A DNA stretch of 64,000 bases from Bifidobacterium sp. ESL0690 (GTDB lineage Bacteria > Actinomycetota > Actinomycetes > Actinomycetales > Bifidobacteriaceae): the NCBI RefSeq assembly GCF_029392315.1, contig NZ_CP113939.1, positions 496,001 through 560,000 on the forward strand. The letters are read 5' to 3'. A program made the translations under genes and the position numbers. The notes under the pieces were generated by a model that ran no database searches, was not told where the DNA came from, and saw nothing but the letters and a program-made list of their open reading frames with translations. This document shows, piece after piece, positions 1-9,142 of this stretch (position 1 is the stretch's first letter; each line of letters opens with the position of its first letter).

Positions 1-1
1 T

Positions 2-514
2 TATACCTCGCAAAGTCCCAGTGATGAGACCAAGCCGGAAGTGGGCGTCTATGTTACTCAGCAGAGCTCGTCAAAGATGGATTGGTATGTTCACCGTTCC
101 AGCAAAATTACCAAAACGAGCGGTGCGCCTATTGGTCAGCAAACATATCATGTTGAGTACACCATGACCAATACATTAAGCAGCAAGGACGTATCAGCCT
201 TACCGCAGTATATTATCGGCTCTCCATACTCACAGATAGGGGTCGGTCATGGTGTAGAAAAGACGCTGATTTATGCTCCAGCAGGCGGTTCCATTGGCGG
301 CATTAAAGTCAGCGGTACAGCAAATGTGCCTGTCCCAAGTCAAAAAACATTGAATGACAAAGTTGTATATGCCACCGTGGCGGATTTGGCTCCAGGCACG
401 TCGGTCACATTTTCTTTTGATGTGACCACATCTTCTAAATCCACGGCGGAATTGGGCTTGGACCAGACGCCAATGGGTTGGGAAGACCCTGGAATCGCTC
501 GTATGAACTACTGA
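2..514 (+). CDS. 3' end of a probable DUF4012-type cell-envelope protein (5' truncated)
   Basis: The frame is open from the first bases of the window to the TGA at 512-514, so 170 C-terminal residues are visible and the start lies upstream. The visible part is a beta-rich, Ser/Thr/Gly-rich segment with phrases such as KMDWYVHRSS, YHVEYTMTNTL and LAPGTSVTFSFDV. These resemble the C-terminal domain of bifidobacterial DUF4012 proteins, which often sit at the edge of exopolysaccharide clusters. No catalytic motif is visible. It precedes a run of glycosyltransferase genes on the same strand, which fits an envelope role. The family assignment is from memory of sequence style and is tentative; that it is a truncated real gene is well supported. 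Confidence 0.6.
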   Translation, partial: YTSQSPSDETKPEVGVYVTQQSSSKMDWYVHRSSKITKTSGAPIGQQTYHVEYTMTNTLSSKDVSALPQYIIGSPYSQIGVGHGVEKTLIYAPAGGSIGGIKVSGTANVPVPSQKTLNDKVVYATVADLAPGTSVTFSFDVTTSSKSTAELGLDQTPMGWEDPGIARMNY

Positions 515-627
515 AGCAATGCGTCGAACACGACTTGAGAAGCTTACTTTTAGGCATATATTCGGTGTATGTTGATAACATCGGTTGAATCATAGAATTT
601 GTATGGTTTTGTGGAAGGAATGAGACC

Positions 628-1704
628 TTGAAAATCTTGATGATCATAAACTGGAAGATTCATTACGTCTCTGAAACACCTAAAAACCTCCAGCCTTCAG
701 ATTACTGGATCAAGGGTCAGCCTTTTTGGTTCCTAAAATATTTTGACAAGCCTGTCGATGTGGATGTTGTCGATATATCTGCCCCCAAAACTATCGAAAA
801 ACTGGAGAAGAAGCTTCATTTTCATTTTTTGCAAGTGCTGCGGGTTCTGCGTCGGCTCAATCAGTATGATGTCATATTGGCGCATGGAACAGATAGTGCT
901 GTGTTATTGGGGGCGTTGAAGCGCATATTCCACCTGAAAACGCCTCCCATAGTCGTCGTCGATATCAGCTCGTTCCATCAAGCTGATACCAGTGGTTTAG
1001 TGCACAAGCTTTGCGTCTTCGCCAGTAAATCCTTTGATTGGTTGATTTATCTTGTCAGTACACAGATTACTTACTTTCGTGAGTATTTTCCATGGATTGC
1101 TGATAAGTCGACGTTCGTTCGTCAGGGAGTCGATGGTGAATATTGGGGGCAGAAAAAATATTCTGAGATTCCAGAGCGCGATAAATATCTGATATGTGTG
1201 GGTTATAGGCGTCGGGATTGGAAGACGCTTATAAGAGCTTATGAGGAGTCTGGCATCAGTCAAAAACTTTTGCTGGTTGGCAATTCAAAGATACAGACCA
1301 ATAATCCTAATATAAAAGCATTGCCTTTTGTGCCAATCGATAGGCTTAATCAGCTTATTGTGAATGCCTCATTTTCTGTGATACCTCTAGATGACTTCAA
1401 CTATGCATTTGGGCAGACGACCATGATGCAACAAATGGCTTTGGGGGTCCCTTTAATTGCTGCTGATGTTCCGGCTTTGAGAGACTATATTTCTCAAACC
1501 GACGGAATAATGACATATCAGGCTTATGACGTCGACGATTTGTCTCATTGCCTTGTTGAACTTGCTTCTATGGGCAGTGCAGAAAAAGAGAAAATGTCTC
1601 TTGCTAATATAGAAAGCATCAAAGATGCTTTGAGTGAGAAACGTATGGCGAGACGATACGAAGAGATAATCGAACGAGTGATTTCTGCCTCTTCGGTAAA
1701 GTGA
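628..1704 (+). CDS. glycosyltransferase, GT4-like
   Basis: This 358-residue protein starts with MKILMIINW, the beta-alpha opening of a GT-B fold, and reads from a TTG at 628 preceded by GGAAGGA at 614-620. The C-terminal half has the nucleotide-sugar-binding layout of GT4 enzymes: YLICVGYRRRDWKTLIRAY, then LLLVGNS, then a stretch ending MALGVPLIAADVPALRDY, where the acceptor/donor loop would lie. It probably transfers one sugar to a lipid-linked repeat unit at the cytoplasmic membrane. The sugar cannot be told from sequence. It is the first complete gene of the AT-rich polysaccharide cluster and has no membrane segment. Family confidence is good; specificity is unknown. Confidence 0.8.
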   Translation: MKILMIINWKIHYVSETPKNLQPSDYWIKGQPFWFLKYFDKPVDVDVVDISAPKTIEKLEKKLHFHFLQVLRVLRRLNQYDVILAHGTDSAVLLGALKRIFHLKTPPIVVVDISSFHQADTSGLVHKLCVFASKSFDWLIYLVSTQITYFREYFPWIADKSTFVRQGVDGEYWGQKKYSEIPERDKYLICVGYRRRDWKTLIRAYEESGISQKLLLVGNSKIQTNNPNIKALPFVPIDRLNQLIVNASFSVIPLDDFNYAFGQTTMMQQMALGVPLIAADVPALRDYISQTDGIMTYQAYDVDDLSHCLVELASMGSAEKEKMSLANIESIKDALSEKRMARRYEEIIERVISASSVK

Positions 1705-1817
1705 AGGTTCGATAATCGATGAGAGTGTCAATTACCGGATTGTTTTCCTGCTAAAAATTGCGGGTCTGCATTCGATATGTTGATAAGGTATCGAGAGATT
1801 TAGAGGGAGAGTCGCCA

Positions 1818-2819
1818 ATGCTTGAAAAAACGGAATATGGACAAATGGTGCCACAGGTCTCTGTAATTGTCCCGGTTTATAATGCTTTGCCCTATTTCGA
1901 TCAATGTCTGAGAAGTCTTAAAAAACAGACGTTAGAAAATATTCAGGTTATTCTTGTTGATGATGGTTCGACTGATGGATCCTCTCATGTCTGCGATTAT
2001 GTAGCAAGAGATGATTCTCGTTTTTCTGTCATTCATCAGAAAAATAGTGGGCAGGCGATTGCCCGTAATGTGGGTATCGATCAAGCACGTGCCGATTACC
2101 TTATGTTTGTGGATGCTGACGATTATATCGGTGTGGATTGTTGCAGGCGCGCATATGAGTCAGTGACGAAAGAGTCGGCCGACGTGGGGGTCTTCTGCTT
2201 CAGGAGGTTGCCGGAAAGTGCCACGCACACCTTGAAGCATGGGCCTATTGAAGGCGTGAAAACAAGGGATAAAGCGTTGGAGCTAATGACGATTGGAGAT
2301 GTTGGAAGTAACATCTGGAACAAGATATTCGCTAAACAGCTCTTTCAGGATATTCGGTTTCCCCCAAACCGCGTTTTTGAAGATCAGGCGACTACCTGTA
2401 AACTTATCGAAAAAGCCAATAAAGTTGTTTTTATTGATAAACAATTGTATTTTTACCGTGATAATCCGCATAGCACGGTTAATTTGTCTGGCGCAACATG
2501 GGAACACCGAGCCAAGACATATCATGATGGTTTTATAGCCACTATGGAATTCAATAATTGTCTGCAAAGGCATGGCATTTCGCCTGATCAGCATGATAAT
2601 TCGAGGTTCATGGCCTGGCAGGCATTGTTATATTGCCTTTTCCACGTTTCCCAATATCAAGGCAAGCTGTATAAGCAAGCTGTTCAAATGCTTAAAGACA
2701 CGAGGATTAGACGAGGCTTGGGTTTTAAAGTCGTTTGCGCCATGCTTATTGCCAGATTTAATAGCACAATGTTCGTCTTCTGTTGTCTTATATTTGAAAA
2801 GTTTTTTAAAAAAAGATGA
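1818..2819 (+). CDS. glycosyltransferase family 2
   Basis: This 333-residue GT-A enzyme has the classical opening VSVIVPVYNALPYFDQC, the DDGSTDGS nucleotide-binding motif, AIARNVGIDQA and the metal-binding FVDADD (DXD). It would add a sugar from a nucleotide donor to a growing exopolysaccharide unit. I chose the ATG at 1818 because GAGGGAGA lies seven bases upstream and the protein then begins just ahead of the fold; the frame also offers a weaker start at 1758. A hydrophobic stretch near the C-terminus (about residues 300-325) ending in lysines suggests membrane association. It lies between a GT4 and a pyruvyl transferase on the same strand. Donor and linkage are unknown. Confidence 0.88.
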   Translation: MLEKTEYGQMVPQVSVIVPVYNALPYFDQCLRSLKKQTLENIQVILVDDGSTDGSSHVCDYVARDDSRFSVIHQKNSGQAIARNVGIDQARADYLMFVDADDYIGVDCCRRAYESVTKESADVGVFCFRRLPESATHTLKHGPIEGVKTRDKALELMTIGDVGSNIWNKIFAKQLFQDIRFPPNRVFEDQATTCKLIEKANKVVFIDKQLYFYRDNPHSTVNLSGATWEHRAKTYHDGFIATMEFNNCLQRHGISPDQHDNSRFMAWQALLYCLFHVSQYQGKLYKQAVQMLKDTRIRRGLGFKVVCAMLIARFNSTMFVFCCLIFEKFFKKR

Positions 2820-2949
2820 GTCATTTTTTATTTGAGACAGAAACACAAGATGAGATTATTGCGATTTCGAGTTGCTTAGTGTTGCAATATTACATTGTTT
2901 GCCTAAGCATATCCGTATGATTGTCTTTATGAACCAAAGTTTGGAAAAT

Positions 2950-4059
2950 ATGACCGTTGGGATTCTGACAGTAAATGACCAGTCAAATTATGGTAATCGT
3001 CTGCAAAATTATGCAATACAAAAACTTCTTGGCCGGTTTTCACATGATGTTGTGACAGTATATGGGTATTTAGGATGCAATAACAGTTTCGCATTACTCA
3101 AGAAAAAAATGAAACGGAAATTCCTTCATCCTTTGAAGACTAGATTGTTTGCCGGTTTGCCTTCATCTCGTCAATTGTTAGGCAGGCAGCGTAGACGTTT
3201 CGATGAATTTACTGCTCGATATATCAATGATACGCGGTGTTCCGTTTCATCGGTATCTGGACTTGAAGCAAAAGGCCAAAAGCCTGGGATTTTTGTTTTA
3301 GGTTCTGACCAGATCTGGAATGACCGATGGTTGACGCCATCTGATTTGGTACTCCGCCTCGGTGGTTTTTCTGCTCAAGAACCAGTAATCAGCTATGCAG
3401 CAAGTTTCGGAGTGGATGAGGTAGAAGATAACTATAAAAAGATATTCGAAAGTTATTTGCCTCGCTTGTCTGCTATATCAGTTCGTGAGGAAAAGGCTGT
3501 TTCTTTGGTGAAGTCTCTTTCAGGACAGCAGGCCCAAGTTGTGCTCGATCCTACTCTCATGCTTTCTCCTGATGAATGGTTGACTATTACTAACGGCTTC
3601 GTTCCTGATGACGATCGATATGTGTTGACCTATTTTTTGGGTAAACCTACAGCAGCCCAGGATGCTCGGATCCGTCAGTATGCCGAAGCAAATCATTGCA
3701 GAATCAGAAGAATTTTGGATCCTTCGGATCCAGAGACTTATGTTGCTGGGCCTGCTGAATTTGTGGAACTTATACAAAAAGCGCAATATGTGTTTACCGA
3801 TTCCTATCACGCCTGTTGTTTCTCGGTACTCTTCAATGTGCAATTCAAAGTGTTTAGTAGGTCAGGAATTGAGAAGAAATCGAATATGAATTCCCGCATG
3901 GAGACTCTTTTCCATTTATTTGAACTTGGGAAAACCATGGAGGATGAAGACAATTCTAAGCCCATTGACTATGAAAAAGTAAATCGTTTGCTGGATTCTT
4001 TGCGCAATCAGTCAAATGAGTGGCTTTTCAATGCTTTATCTGCCGCCGAAATCAGGTAA
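2950..4059 (+). CDS. polysaccharide pyruvyl transferase family protein
   Basis: This is a 369-residue protein. MTVGILTVNDQSNYGNRLQNYAIQ matches the N-terminus of the pyruvyl transferase family, and LGSDQIWN followed by ISYAASFG are hallmark motifs. Later VVLDPTLML and VFTDSYHACCFS (the conserved D-S-x-H region) complete the pattern. The enzyme should place a pyruvate ketal from phosphoenolpyruvate onto a sugar, giving the polymer a negative charge. The start at 2950 is chosen from family alignment; in-frame ATGs at 2917 and 2929 are possible and none has a strong ribosome-binding site. The 3' end is 5 bases from the flippase start, so the two are probably cotranscribed. Confidence 0.85.
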   Translation: MTVGILTVNDQSNYGNRLQNYAIQKLLGRFSHDVVTVYGYLGCNNSFALLKKKMKRKFLHPLKTRLFAGLPSSRQLLGRQRRRFDEFTARYINDTRCSVSSVSGLEAKGQKPGIFVLGSDQIWNDRWLTPSDLVLRLGGFSAQEPVISYAASFGVDEVEDNYKKIFESYLPRLSAISVREEKAVSLVKSLSGQQAQVVLDPTLMLSPDEWLTITNGFVPDDDRYVLTYFLGKPTAAQDARIRQYAEANHCRIRRILDPSDPETYVAGPAEFVELIQKAQYVFTDSYHACCFSVLFNVQFKVFSRSGIEKKSNMNSRMETLFHLFELGKTMEDEDNSKPIDYEKVNRLLDSLRNQSNEWLFNALSAAEIR

Positions 4060-4064
4060 GTGAC

Positions 4065-5570
4065 GTGTCTGTGCAAAGGGCGATGGGAGCGACCCTTGGT
4101 TATGTCAACGTCATCACCAAGAATGTGGTCAATCTGATATATACCCCCATATTGATTCGCATGCTGGGTCAAGGGGACTACGGTGTCTTTCAGATGACTA
4201 ATTCCGTGGTAATGGCGTTGTCGGTGTTGTCTATGGGATTCGATTCCGCCTATGTTAGATTTTATTCACAACGGAAAGCCAAACATCAGGAATCTGAAAT
4301 ACGGAAGCTCAACGGAATGTACCTAACCATATTTATGGTTATGGCCGTTCTATGCCTGATTTGTGGTCTTGTTTTATTCGCAAATGTCAACCTTCTCTTT
4401 TCGAAGGGATTGAATGCTCATGAGCGTGGCCTCGCAAAAACGCTTATTGGCATTCTCATTTTTAATGTGGCAATCACATTTCCGGGTACTGTGTTTGATT
4501 CTTACATTATGGTGCATGAGCAATTCATTTTTCAGCAGACTCGACAGCTGTTCACAACACTTGCTGTTCCGGTTTTAGCTGTATCCGGCTTGTTTTTGGG
4601 CTTCGGTGCGGTAGGCGTAGCACTTGCCCAAGCCATCATGACAACAATCTTGTTGATTCTCAATATCAATTATGCATGCCGGAAACTCGGCATGAAATTT
4701 GATTTTCATTCCTTCGATGTCCCGCTTTTTAAGAGTATCGCTATCTTTAGCTTTTGGATTTTCTTGAATCAGTTGTTCGACATGGTAAATAACAATGTTC
4801 CCAATTTCCTTCTTGGAGCTATGGCCAGCGCTAAGGTTGTTGCTGTTTTTTCGGTCGCTATACAGATTCGCAACATATTTTTTATGATGTCTACAACGAT
4901 GTCGAATGTTTTCATTCCCAAAATCAATAATATGGTGGTCACGAAAGATGATAATGAGGATTTGACACATCTTATGACAAAAGTAGGGCGATATCAGATG
5001 ATATTGTTCTGCCTGCTCTATGGCGGTTTTGTGCTTGTCGGTCGTTATTTTATTCGTGTTTGGGCTGGGCCGAGTTTCGATGATGCATATTGGATGATTT
5101 TGATTATGACATTACCAGTTATGATTCCTTTGACTCAAAACACAGGAATCGAAATTCAACGGGCTAAAAACAAGCATAAAGTTCGTAGTTGTATTTATAT
5201 TCTTACTTCGGTAATAGACGTGGTAATCAGCGTTGTACTTATTCCCAAATACGGATATTGGGCGACGACATGGGGATACGTAGTCAGCATTGTGCTTGGT
5301 ACCGGATTGTTCATGAATTGGTATTATCAGTTCAGAATCGGTCTTAATATGGTGTATTTTTGGAAGAAAATGCTGCCGTCGATGGGGGTTGGGATTGCTA
5401 CTCTGTCGATTTGCGAGCTATTCGCTCATCTCACGCGATTGTCTGGATTGACTGGATTTTTGGTTAATGGATTTTTATATGTTTTCATTTATGTTGTGGC
5501 GATTTGGCTGTTTATTATGACATCACAGGAAAAATCCAAGTTGCTGAGGAAGCACGAGATGAAAGCTTAG
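4065..5570 (+). CDS. Wzx-type oligosaccharide flippase
   Basis: This 501-residue protein is almost entirely hydrophobic, with roughly twelve to fourteen predicted membrane helices. It begins with the amphipathic VNVITKNVVNLIYTPILIRMLGQGDYG that is typical of the MATE/Wzx (MviN/Wzx-like) flippases. It would flip undecaprenyl-linked repeat units across the membrane before polymerisation. I place the start at GTG 4065, with AGGTA at 4054-4058 as ribosome-binding site, immediately after the pyruvyl transferase stop; the frame extends to 4020 and an ATG at 4083 is an alternative. The position between pyruvyl transferase and nitroreductase, with a Wzy-like gene nearby, supports a Wzx/Wzy-dependent pathway. 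Confidence 0.85.
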   Translation: MSVQRAMGATLGYVNVITKNVVNLIYTPILIRMLGQGDYGVFQMTNSVVMALSVLSMGFDSAYVRFYSQRKAKHQESEIRKLNGMYLTIFMVMAVLCLICGLVLFANVNLLFSKGLNAHERGLAKTLIGILIFNVAITFPGTVFDSYIMVHEQFIFQQTRQLFTTLAVPVLAVSGLFLGFGAVGVALAQAIMTTILLILNINYACRKLGMKFDFHSFDVPLFKSIAIFSFWIFLNQLFDMVNNNVPNFLLGAMASAKVVAVFSVAIQIRNIFFMMSTTMSNVFIPKINNMVVTKDDNEDLTHLMTKVGRYQMILFCLLYGGFVLVGRYFIRVWAGPSFDDAYWMILIMTLPVMIPLTQNTGIEIQRAKNKHKVRSCIYILTSVIDVVISVVLIPKYGYWATTWGYVVSIVLGTGLFMNWYYQFRIGLNMVYFWKKMLPSMGVGIATLSICELFAHLTRLSGLTGFLVNGFLYVFIYVVAIWLFIMTSQEKSKLLRKHEMKA

Positions 5571-5616
5571 AATAAGAACATCGAAATTCTATAATATTCA
5601 TTGAGAGGAATATACC

Positions 5617-6630
5617 ATGACAGTCAAGAATGCATTTAAATCAGCAATGTCTCCTACTTTAATCAATAAAGCGAAAACTCTTCGATATGATTTAGATGTT
5701 TTACGCTATGGTCTCGGTTTTTATCGTCGTTTTGTGCGAAATGCCGCATTCCCCAGCAATAATGGACAGAGCCAGCTTGAGGCCCGTTTGATCTTCAACG
5801 CTCATTCTTTGGAAAAAGGTCTGAGCCATCTTGATTTTCGCCCTGGATTTGGTAAAAAAGCCGTTTTGAATCTAACCGAGATAATGAATCGATGGCAAAA
5901 AAATGGCTATCCGAATGAAGCATTCGGCTATGTCGAGGCGCTCGCTGTGCTTAAGGCTTATCAGCAAAAACACGAATCCTTGAATAAGCCTTTGCCGGAT
6001 TTCTTTGTTTCTTCGACGACTTTATTTGCTGAGCAGATAGCTGCAGCAGATTCGTCCAGAGCCGGGGCGCGACGAGAAGCGACTCAACTTCATATTGGTG
6101 GTAACGGCTCATATGCTGATGTGATTACTTCGAGATGCAGCATAAGGGACTATTCGGATGAGCCTGTAAATATCGATGCCGTTAAAAGAGCGGGAGAATT
6201 GGCCTTGAAAGCGCCGTCTGTCTGTAACCGGCAGCCGGCAAGACTTCATATCATCACGAATACCGCGCTGATTCATGAATTATTGCAAGTGCAGGGAGGT
6301 ATGTTAGGATATGCGGATCCACCAGTATTGCTTCTTGTGATTTCAAAGATGTCAACGATGTTGAATCCTACTGAATTACATGAAGCGTACATCGATGGTG
6401 GTGTATATTCCATGGCTTTACTCGGGGCTTTGGAAGCCGAAGATTTGGGTGCGTGCCCGCTTAATACAATGTTTGGCAGAAAGCAGGAATCGAAAATCAG
6501 AGATTTGCTCCAACTGCCAGATGATGACGCTTTGATTATGTTTATCGCGGTGGGTCACAAACTCAAAGTTGATTCCCACCCTGTATCTCGTAGAAAATCG
6601 CTAAATGAGGTCATCAGCGTCCATTCATAG
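5617..6630 (+). CDS. nitroreductase family protein in polysaccharide cluster
   Basis: This protein has 337 residues with an ATG at 5617 and GAGAGGA at 5603-5609. The C-terminal two thirds is a nitroreductase (FMN-binding) domain: SRCSIRDYSDEPV, APSVCNRQPARLH, then LGACPLNTMFGRKQESKIRDLL. The N-terminal about 130 residues contain NAHSLEKGLSH, a segment seen in nitroreductase-like proteins coded inside surface-polysaccharide clusters. The flavin-binding Arg and Ser positions look intact. Its role in polymer assembly is not established; it could reduce a sugar or lipid intermediate. It is the last gene of the leading plus-strand run and faces the minus-strand Wzy-like gene across a terminator hairpin. 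Confidence 0.8.
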   Translation: MTVKNAFKSAMSPTLINKAKTLRYDLDVLRYGLGFYRRFVRNAAFPSNNGQSQLEARLIFNAHSLEKGLSHLDFRPGFGKKAVLNLTEIMNRWQKNGYPNEAFGYVEALAVLKAYQQKHESLNKPLPDFFVSSTTLFAEQIAAADSSRAGARREATQLHIGGNGSYADVITSRCSIRDYSDEPVNIDAVKRAGELALKAPSVCNRQPARLHIITNTALIHELLQVQGGMLGYADPPVLLLVISKMSTMLNPTELHEAYIDGGVYSMALLGALEAEDLGACPLNTMFGRKQESKIRDLLQLPDDDALIMFIAVGHKLKVDSHPVSRRKSLNEVISVHS

Positions 6631-6649
6631 GTATTTTGGAACTGTGAAA

Positions 6650-6680
6650 AAGTGGCAGACTGGATTTCAGTCTGCCACTT
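6650..6680 (-). terminator. hairpin terminator between convergent genes
   Basis: A 13-bp perfect stem with a 5-nt loop (left arm 6650-6662, right arm 6668-6680). Read on the minus strand it is followed by five T residues, so it ends the minus-strand Wzy-like gene. It may also stop plus-strand transcription from the nitroreductase. Confidence 0.8.
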
Positions 6681-6686
6681 GGCGAA

Positions 6687-7913
6687 TTACTGTGCTTTCA
6701 CTATTGATTTATGATGTCTAAGTGATAGTCGGTGATTGTCAGTGAATGTTTCTTCATCGCTTTGTTTGTCAGATGCGAAGCACGCTATCGTCAGTAGTAC
6801 CAGAGTCCAAGAAAGAGGGTTTGGAATACTGGAAGAAGTAAGCATTCCTAGGAATTCGTAGGTCATCAGTAGATAAGCATAGAAGCTCTTGCGAACGATG
6901 GCGAAATAGCATAATGCAAACGCGAGTACAGCTATGATGCCGATTTCCATATACATCTCCACGAGATCCATTTCAAGATAACGGCCGATAAGATCATAGC
7001 TGCTTCCATAGCCGTATGAAAGATAATGTTTGTTTTTCCAAAGCGAGAGAATGTATTCTCTCCCTGTTGTAAATTTGTAGAGACTGGCTTTGCTTATTTT
7101 GTTTGTAAACAACTCTCCCTTGACAAATGCTGTATAAAAATAAGTAACAATCGGAAAAACAAGCGCAGTAAGGAATGGAATATATCGCGGAATTGTCCTT
7201 CTGAGTTTTACGCAGACATTCAGCAGCATGAGGAACAATGCGAAAAGCATTGATAAGCGCTTATGAGCGAATAAAACGAAGACGAAGCTGAGAATCCAGC
7301 ACGTGTTGTAATAAGTTTTGTGCTTTCGAGCAGTGTCTGAATATCTGCAATAATTTAGAAAATAGAATAAGATTGGAAAGAAATTATTGTGACTTTCCAA
7401 TTGAGTGTCTCCATTGTCGAAATACAACAAATAGTTTTGTAGAACAAAGAAGCGTGATATTCCAGTTCCTTCGACGAATATATAAAAGAAGATACCTATC
7501 CACAACAGTATGGTAAATACGAATTCAAGCTCTGGAAGCGATATTAGATTTATGAGTACGTAGCTATAGAGTGCAGGCATAAGTAACAAAGCGATTTGCA
7601 CATAGATTCGTTTGGTGAAAGGGACGCCAACTTTATAAGATTGTATGCAGTCCAAAATAAAAACAAAAACACAGAATATTGGGATCACCAGGATTGTCAT
7701 TCCGTAATTCTGGAATTTGGCACGATGGGCTCTGTAACGACAGAAAAGTTCGATATATCCGGCGACGGTAAATAAAATAAGAGAGTAATAACGTATATTG
7801 TCATGGGCTTTTCCCATAGCGGTTTCGGTTGCGAACAGAAAAAGTATCGCGGTGATAATTAGTCCTATCGAAGCCAAAGACAAATTGCCGTTTGTCTTAC
7901 TTTTATTTTTCAT
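6687..7913 (-). CDS. Wzy-like polysaccharide polymerase / O-antigen ligase-like membrane protein
   Basis: This 408-residue polytopic membrane protein has about ten hydrophobic helices. A large loop near residues 270-305 (KFTTGREYILSLWKNKHYLSYGYG, then YLEMDLVEMYMEIGIIAVLAF) has the pattern seen in O-antigen polymerases, where a short GYG/GxG turn and an acidic stretch precede the last helices. It would join flipped repeat units on the outer face of the membrane. The assignment rests on topology and context, since Wzy sequences diverge strongly. It is on the opposite strand from the flippase and followed by a terminator. The C-terminus is hydrophilic and His/Lys-rich. An alternative is EpsG-type or another glycan-related membrane protein. 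Confidence 0.7.
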   Translation of the reverse strand: MKNKSKTNGNLSLASIGLIITAILFLFATETAMGKAHDNIRYYSLILFTVAGYIELFCRYRAHRAKFQNYGMTILVIPIFCVFVFILDCIQSYKVGVPFTKRIYVQIALLLMPALYSYVLINLISLPELEFVFTILLWIGIFFYIFVEGTGISRFFVLQNYLLYFDNGDTQLESHNNFFPILFYFLNYCRYSDTARKHKTYYNTCWILSFVFVLFAHKRLSMLFALFLMLLNVCVKLRRTIPRYIPFLTALVFPIVTYFYTAFVKGELFTNKISKASLYKFTTGREYILSLWKNKHYLSYGYGSSYDLIGRYLEMDLVEMYMEIGIIAVLAFALCYFAIVRKSFYAYLLMTYEFLGMLTSSSIPNPLSWTLVLLTIACFASDKQSDEETFTDNHRLSLRHHKSIVKAQ

Positions 7914-8000
7914 ACTATTCCCTCGCCGATGATTTACGTTCTGTATTCGCTATTACTAGATTAGTAGACATACCAATGAGATGAAGTTTTGTCTTACTAT

Positions 8001-9002
8001 TTATGCTTTTCTAAGAGTATGGTATAGCCGAATCGATATTCTATAAAGCCATGAACTGGCAAGGAAAATGGTGAATTGGCTTTTCTTCATTACTGACCAG
8101 AAATCAGCATCATGTATATATTTTTTGTTTTCTCGTACCGCGGTCTTGAAATGTTTCAGAGTATTGCTGTCACAGTACATATGATTTTCAACAAACTGGT
8201 TGTATACCGTTAAAACCGATGAAGCATAAGCCGCATGTCCCACGACTTTTAACTCTGGGTATTTGGCGTCAAGGAAATCCATCTGTTGCTTTGCGGCTTC
8301 TTCAAAGTCAAAATTGATCTTCTTGCTTTTGCTGATGCTGTTGACTCGCTGGAAATAGTTGTAGAAAGGTTGGTCTATGAATGCTATATGTTTCGCAAGT
8401 TCAAATAAAAACGGCATCACGAAAAAATCCTCGCTAAGCTTGCCGTCGGGGAAACGTATGTTGTCGAACAAAGAAATATCGAATAATTTAGTACATGCAC
8501 TCATGTCGAACAGACGATATGAGTTCATTTCGGTGATTGCCTGATCGAAATTGAATATTGTACTTGCCGGTGCCGCTGCATCCAATTTGCTTCGAGTTTT
8601 CACGTTTCCATTGTCGTACACATACTGCATTCGGCAGACTGCCAGTCGGCACTTTGTTTCGAAGATTGTATTCAGGAGTGATTCATACATATCAGGTTCA
8701 ATCCAGTCGTCGCTGTCAATAAAACCTATGTACTCTCCATGCGCGATATTAATTCCAGCATTTCTCGCCGAAGCAAGCCCGCCATTTTGTTTATGGACTA
8801 CCTTGATGCGGTCGTCTTTTTTTTGCAGTGCATCGCATTCTTCTGCTGAACCGTCAGTAGAACCATCGTCGACTAGAATGATCTCGAGATTTTTATAGCT
8901 TTGTATCAGTATGCTGTCAACACATTTCGTCAGGAAGGAATGAACGTTATATACCGGAACTACCACAGAAATAAGAGTCTGCTTCATTGTCTGTGGTGCC
9001 AT
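8001..9002 (-). CDS. glycosyltransferase family 2
   Basis: This 333-residue GT-A protein has ISVVVPVYNVHSFLTKCVDS, DDGSTDGSAEECD, GLASARNAGI and FIDSDDW (DXD), all standard GT2 landmarks. It resembles CpsJ/WcaA-type enzymes that extend surface polysaccharide. The start at 9002 follows GAGGAGCAG in the minus-strand leader. It is transcribed divergently from the GT4 gene at 9143, and the shared spacer holds two short palindromes that may be operators. The 87-bp gap to the Wzy-like gene downstream suggests cotranscription. The sugar donor is unknown. Confidence 0.88.
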   Translation of the reverse strand: MAPQTMKQTLISVVVPVYNVHSFLTKCVDSILIQSYKNLEIILVDDGSTDGSAEECDALQKKDDRIKVVHKQNGGLASARNAGINIAHGEYIGFIDSDDWIEPDMYESLLNTIFETKCRLAVCRMQYVYDNGNVKTRSKLDAAAPASTIFNFDQAITEMNSYRLFDMSACTKLFDISLFDNIRFPDGKLSEDFFVMPFLFELAKHIAFIDQPFYNYFQRVNSISKSKKINFDFEEAAKQQMDFLDAKYPELKVVGHAAYASSVLTVYNQFVENHMYCDSNTLKHFKTAVRENKKYIHDADFWSVMKKSQFTIFLASSWLYRISIRLYHTLRKA

Positions 9003-9023
9003 TTCTCTGCTCCTCGCCTGTTA

Positions 9024-9036
9024 ATTGTGACACAAT
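9024..9036. promoter_or_regulatory. 13-bp perfect palindrome in divergent promoter region
   Basis: ATTGTGACACAAT is a perfect 6-1-6 palindrome in the leader of the minus-strand GT2 gene. Its size fits a dimeric repressor site. No regulator is identified. Confidence 0.4.
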
Positions 9037-9048
9037 CAGTATAAAGTA

Positions 9049-9065
9049 ACTTGTCAACAACAAGT
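9049..9065. promoter_or_regulatory. inverted repeat ACTTGT-N5-ACAAGT
   Basis: This 17-bp inverted repeat with 6-bp arms overlaps the region where a minus-strand -35 box would lie and is just upstream of the plus-strand promoter. It may be an operator controlling both polysaccharide transcripts. Confidence 0.4.
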
Positions 9066-9068
9066 AGT

Positions 9069-9097
9069 TTGTCGAGCACCGGTCCTGTTTGTATAAT
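9069..9097 (+). promoter_or_regulatory. promoter of the GT4 gene
   Basis: TTGTCG (9069-9074) and TATAAT (9092-9097) are separated by 17 bp, a good match to a housekeeping sigma-70-type promoter. The start codon at 9143 lies about 40 bp from the expected transcription start. Confidence 0.6.
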
Positions 9098-9142
9098 AGT
9101 CGGATGTGTGTTAATCGTTGAGTGCGGCAATAGAGGTTTAAA

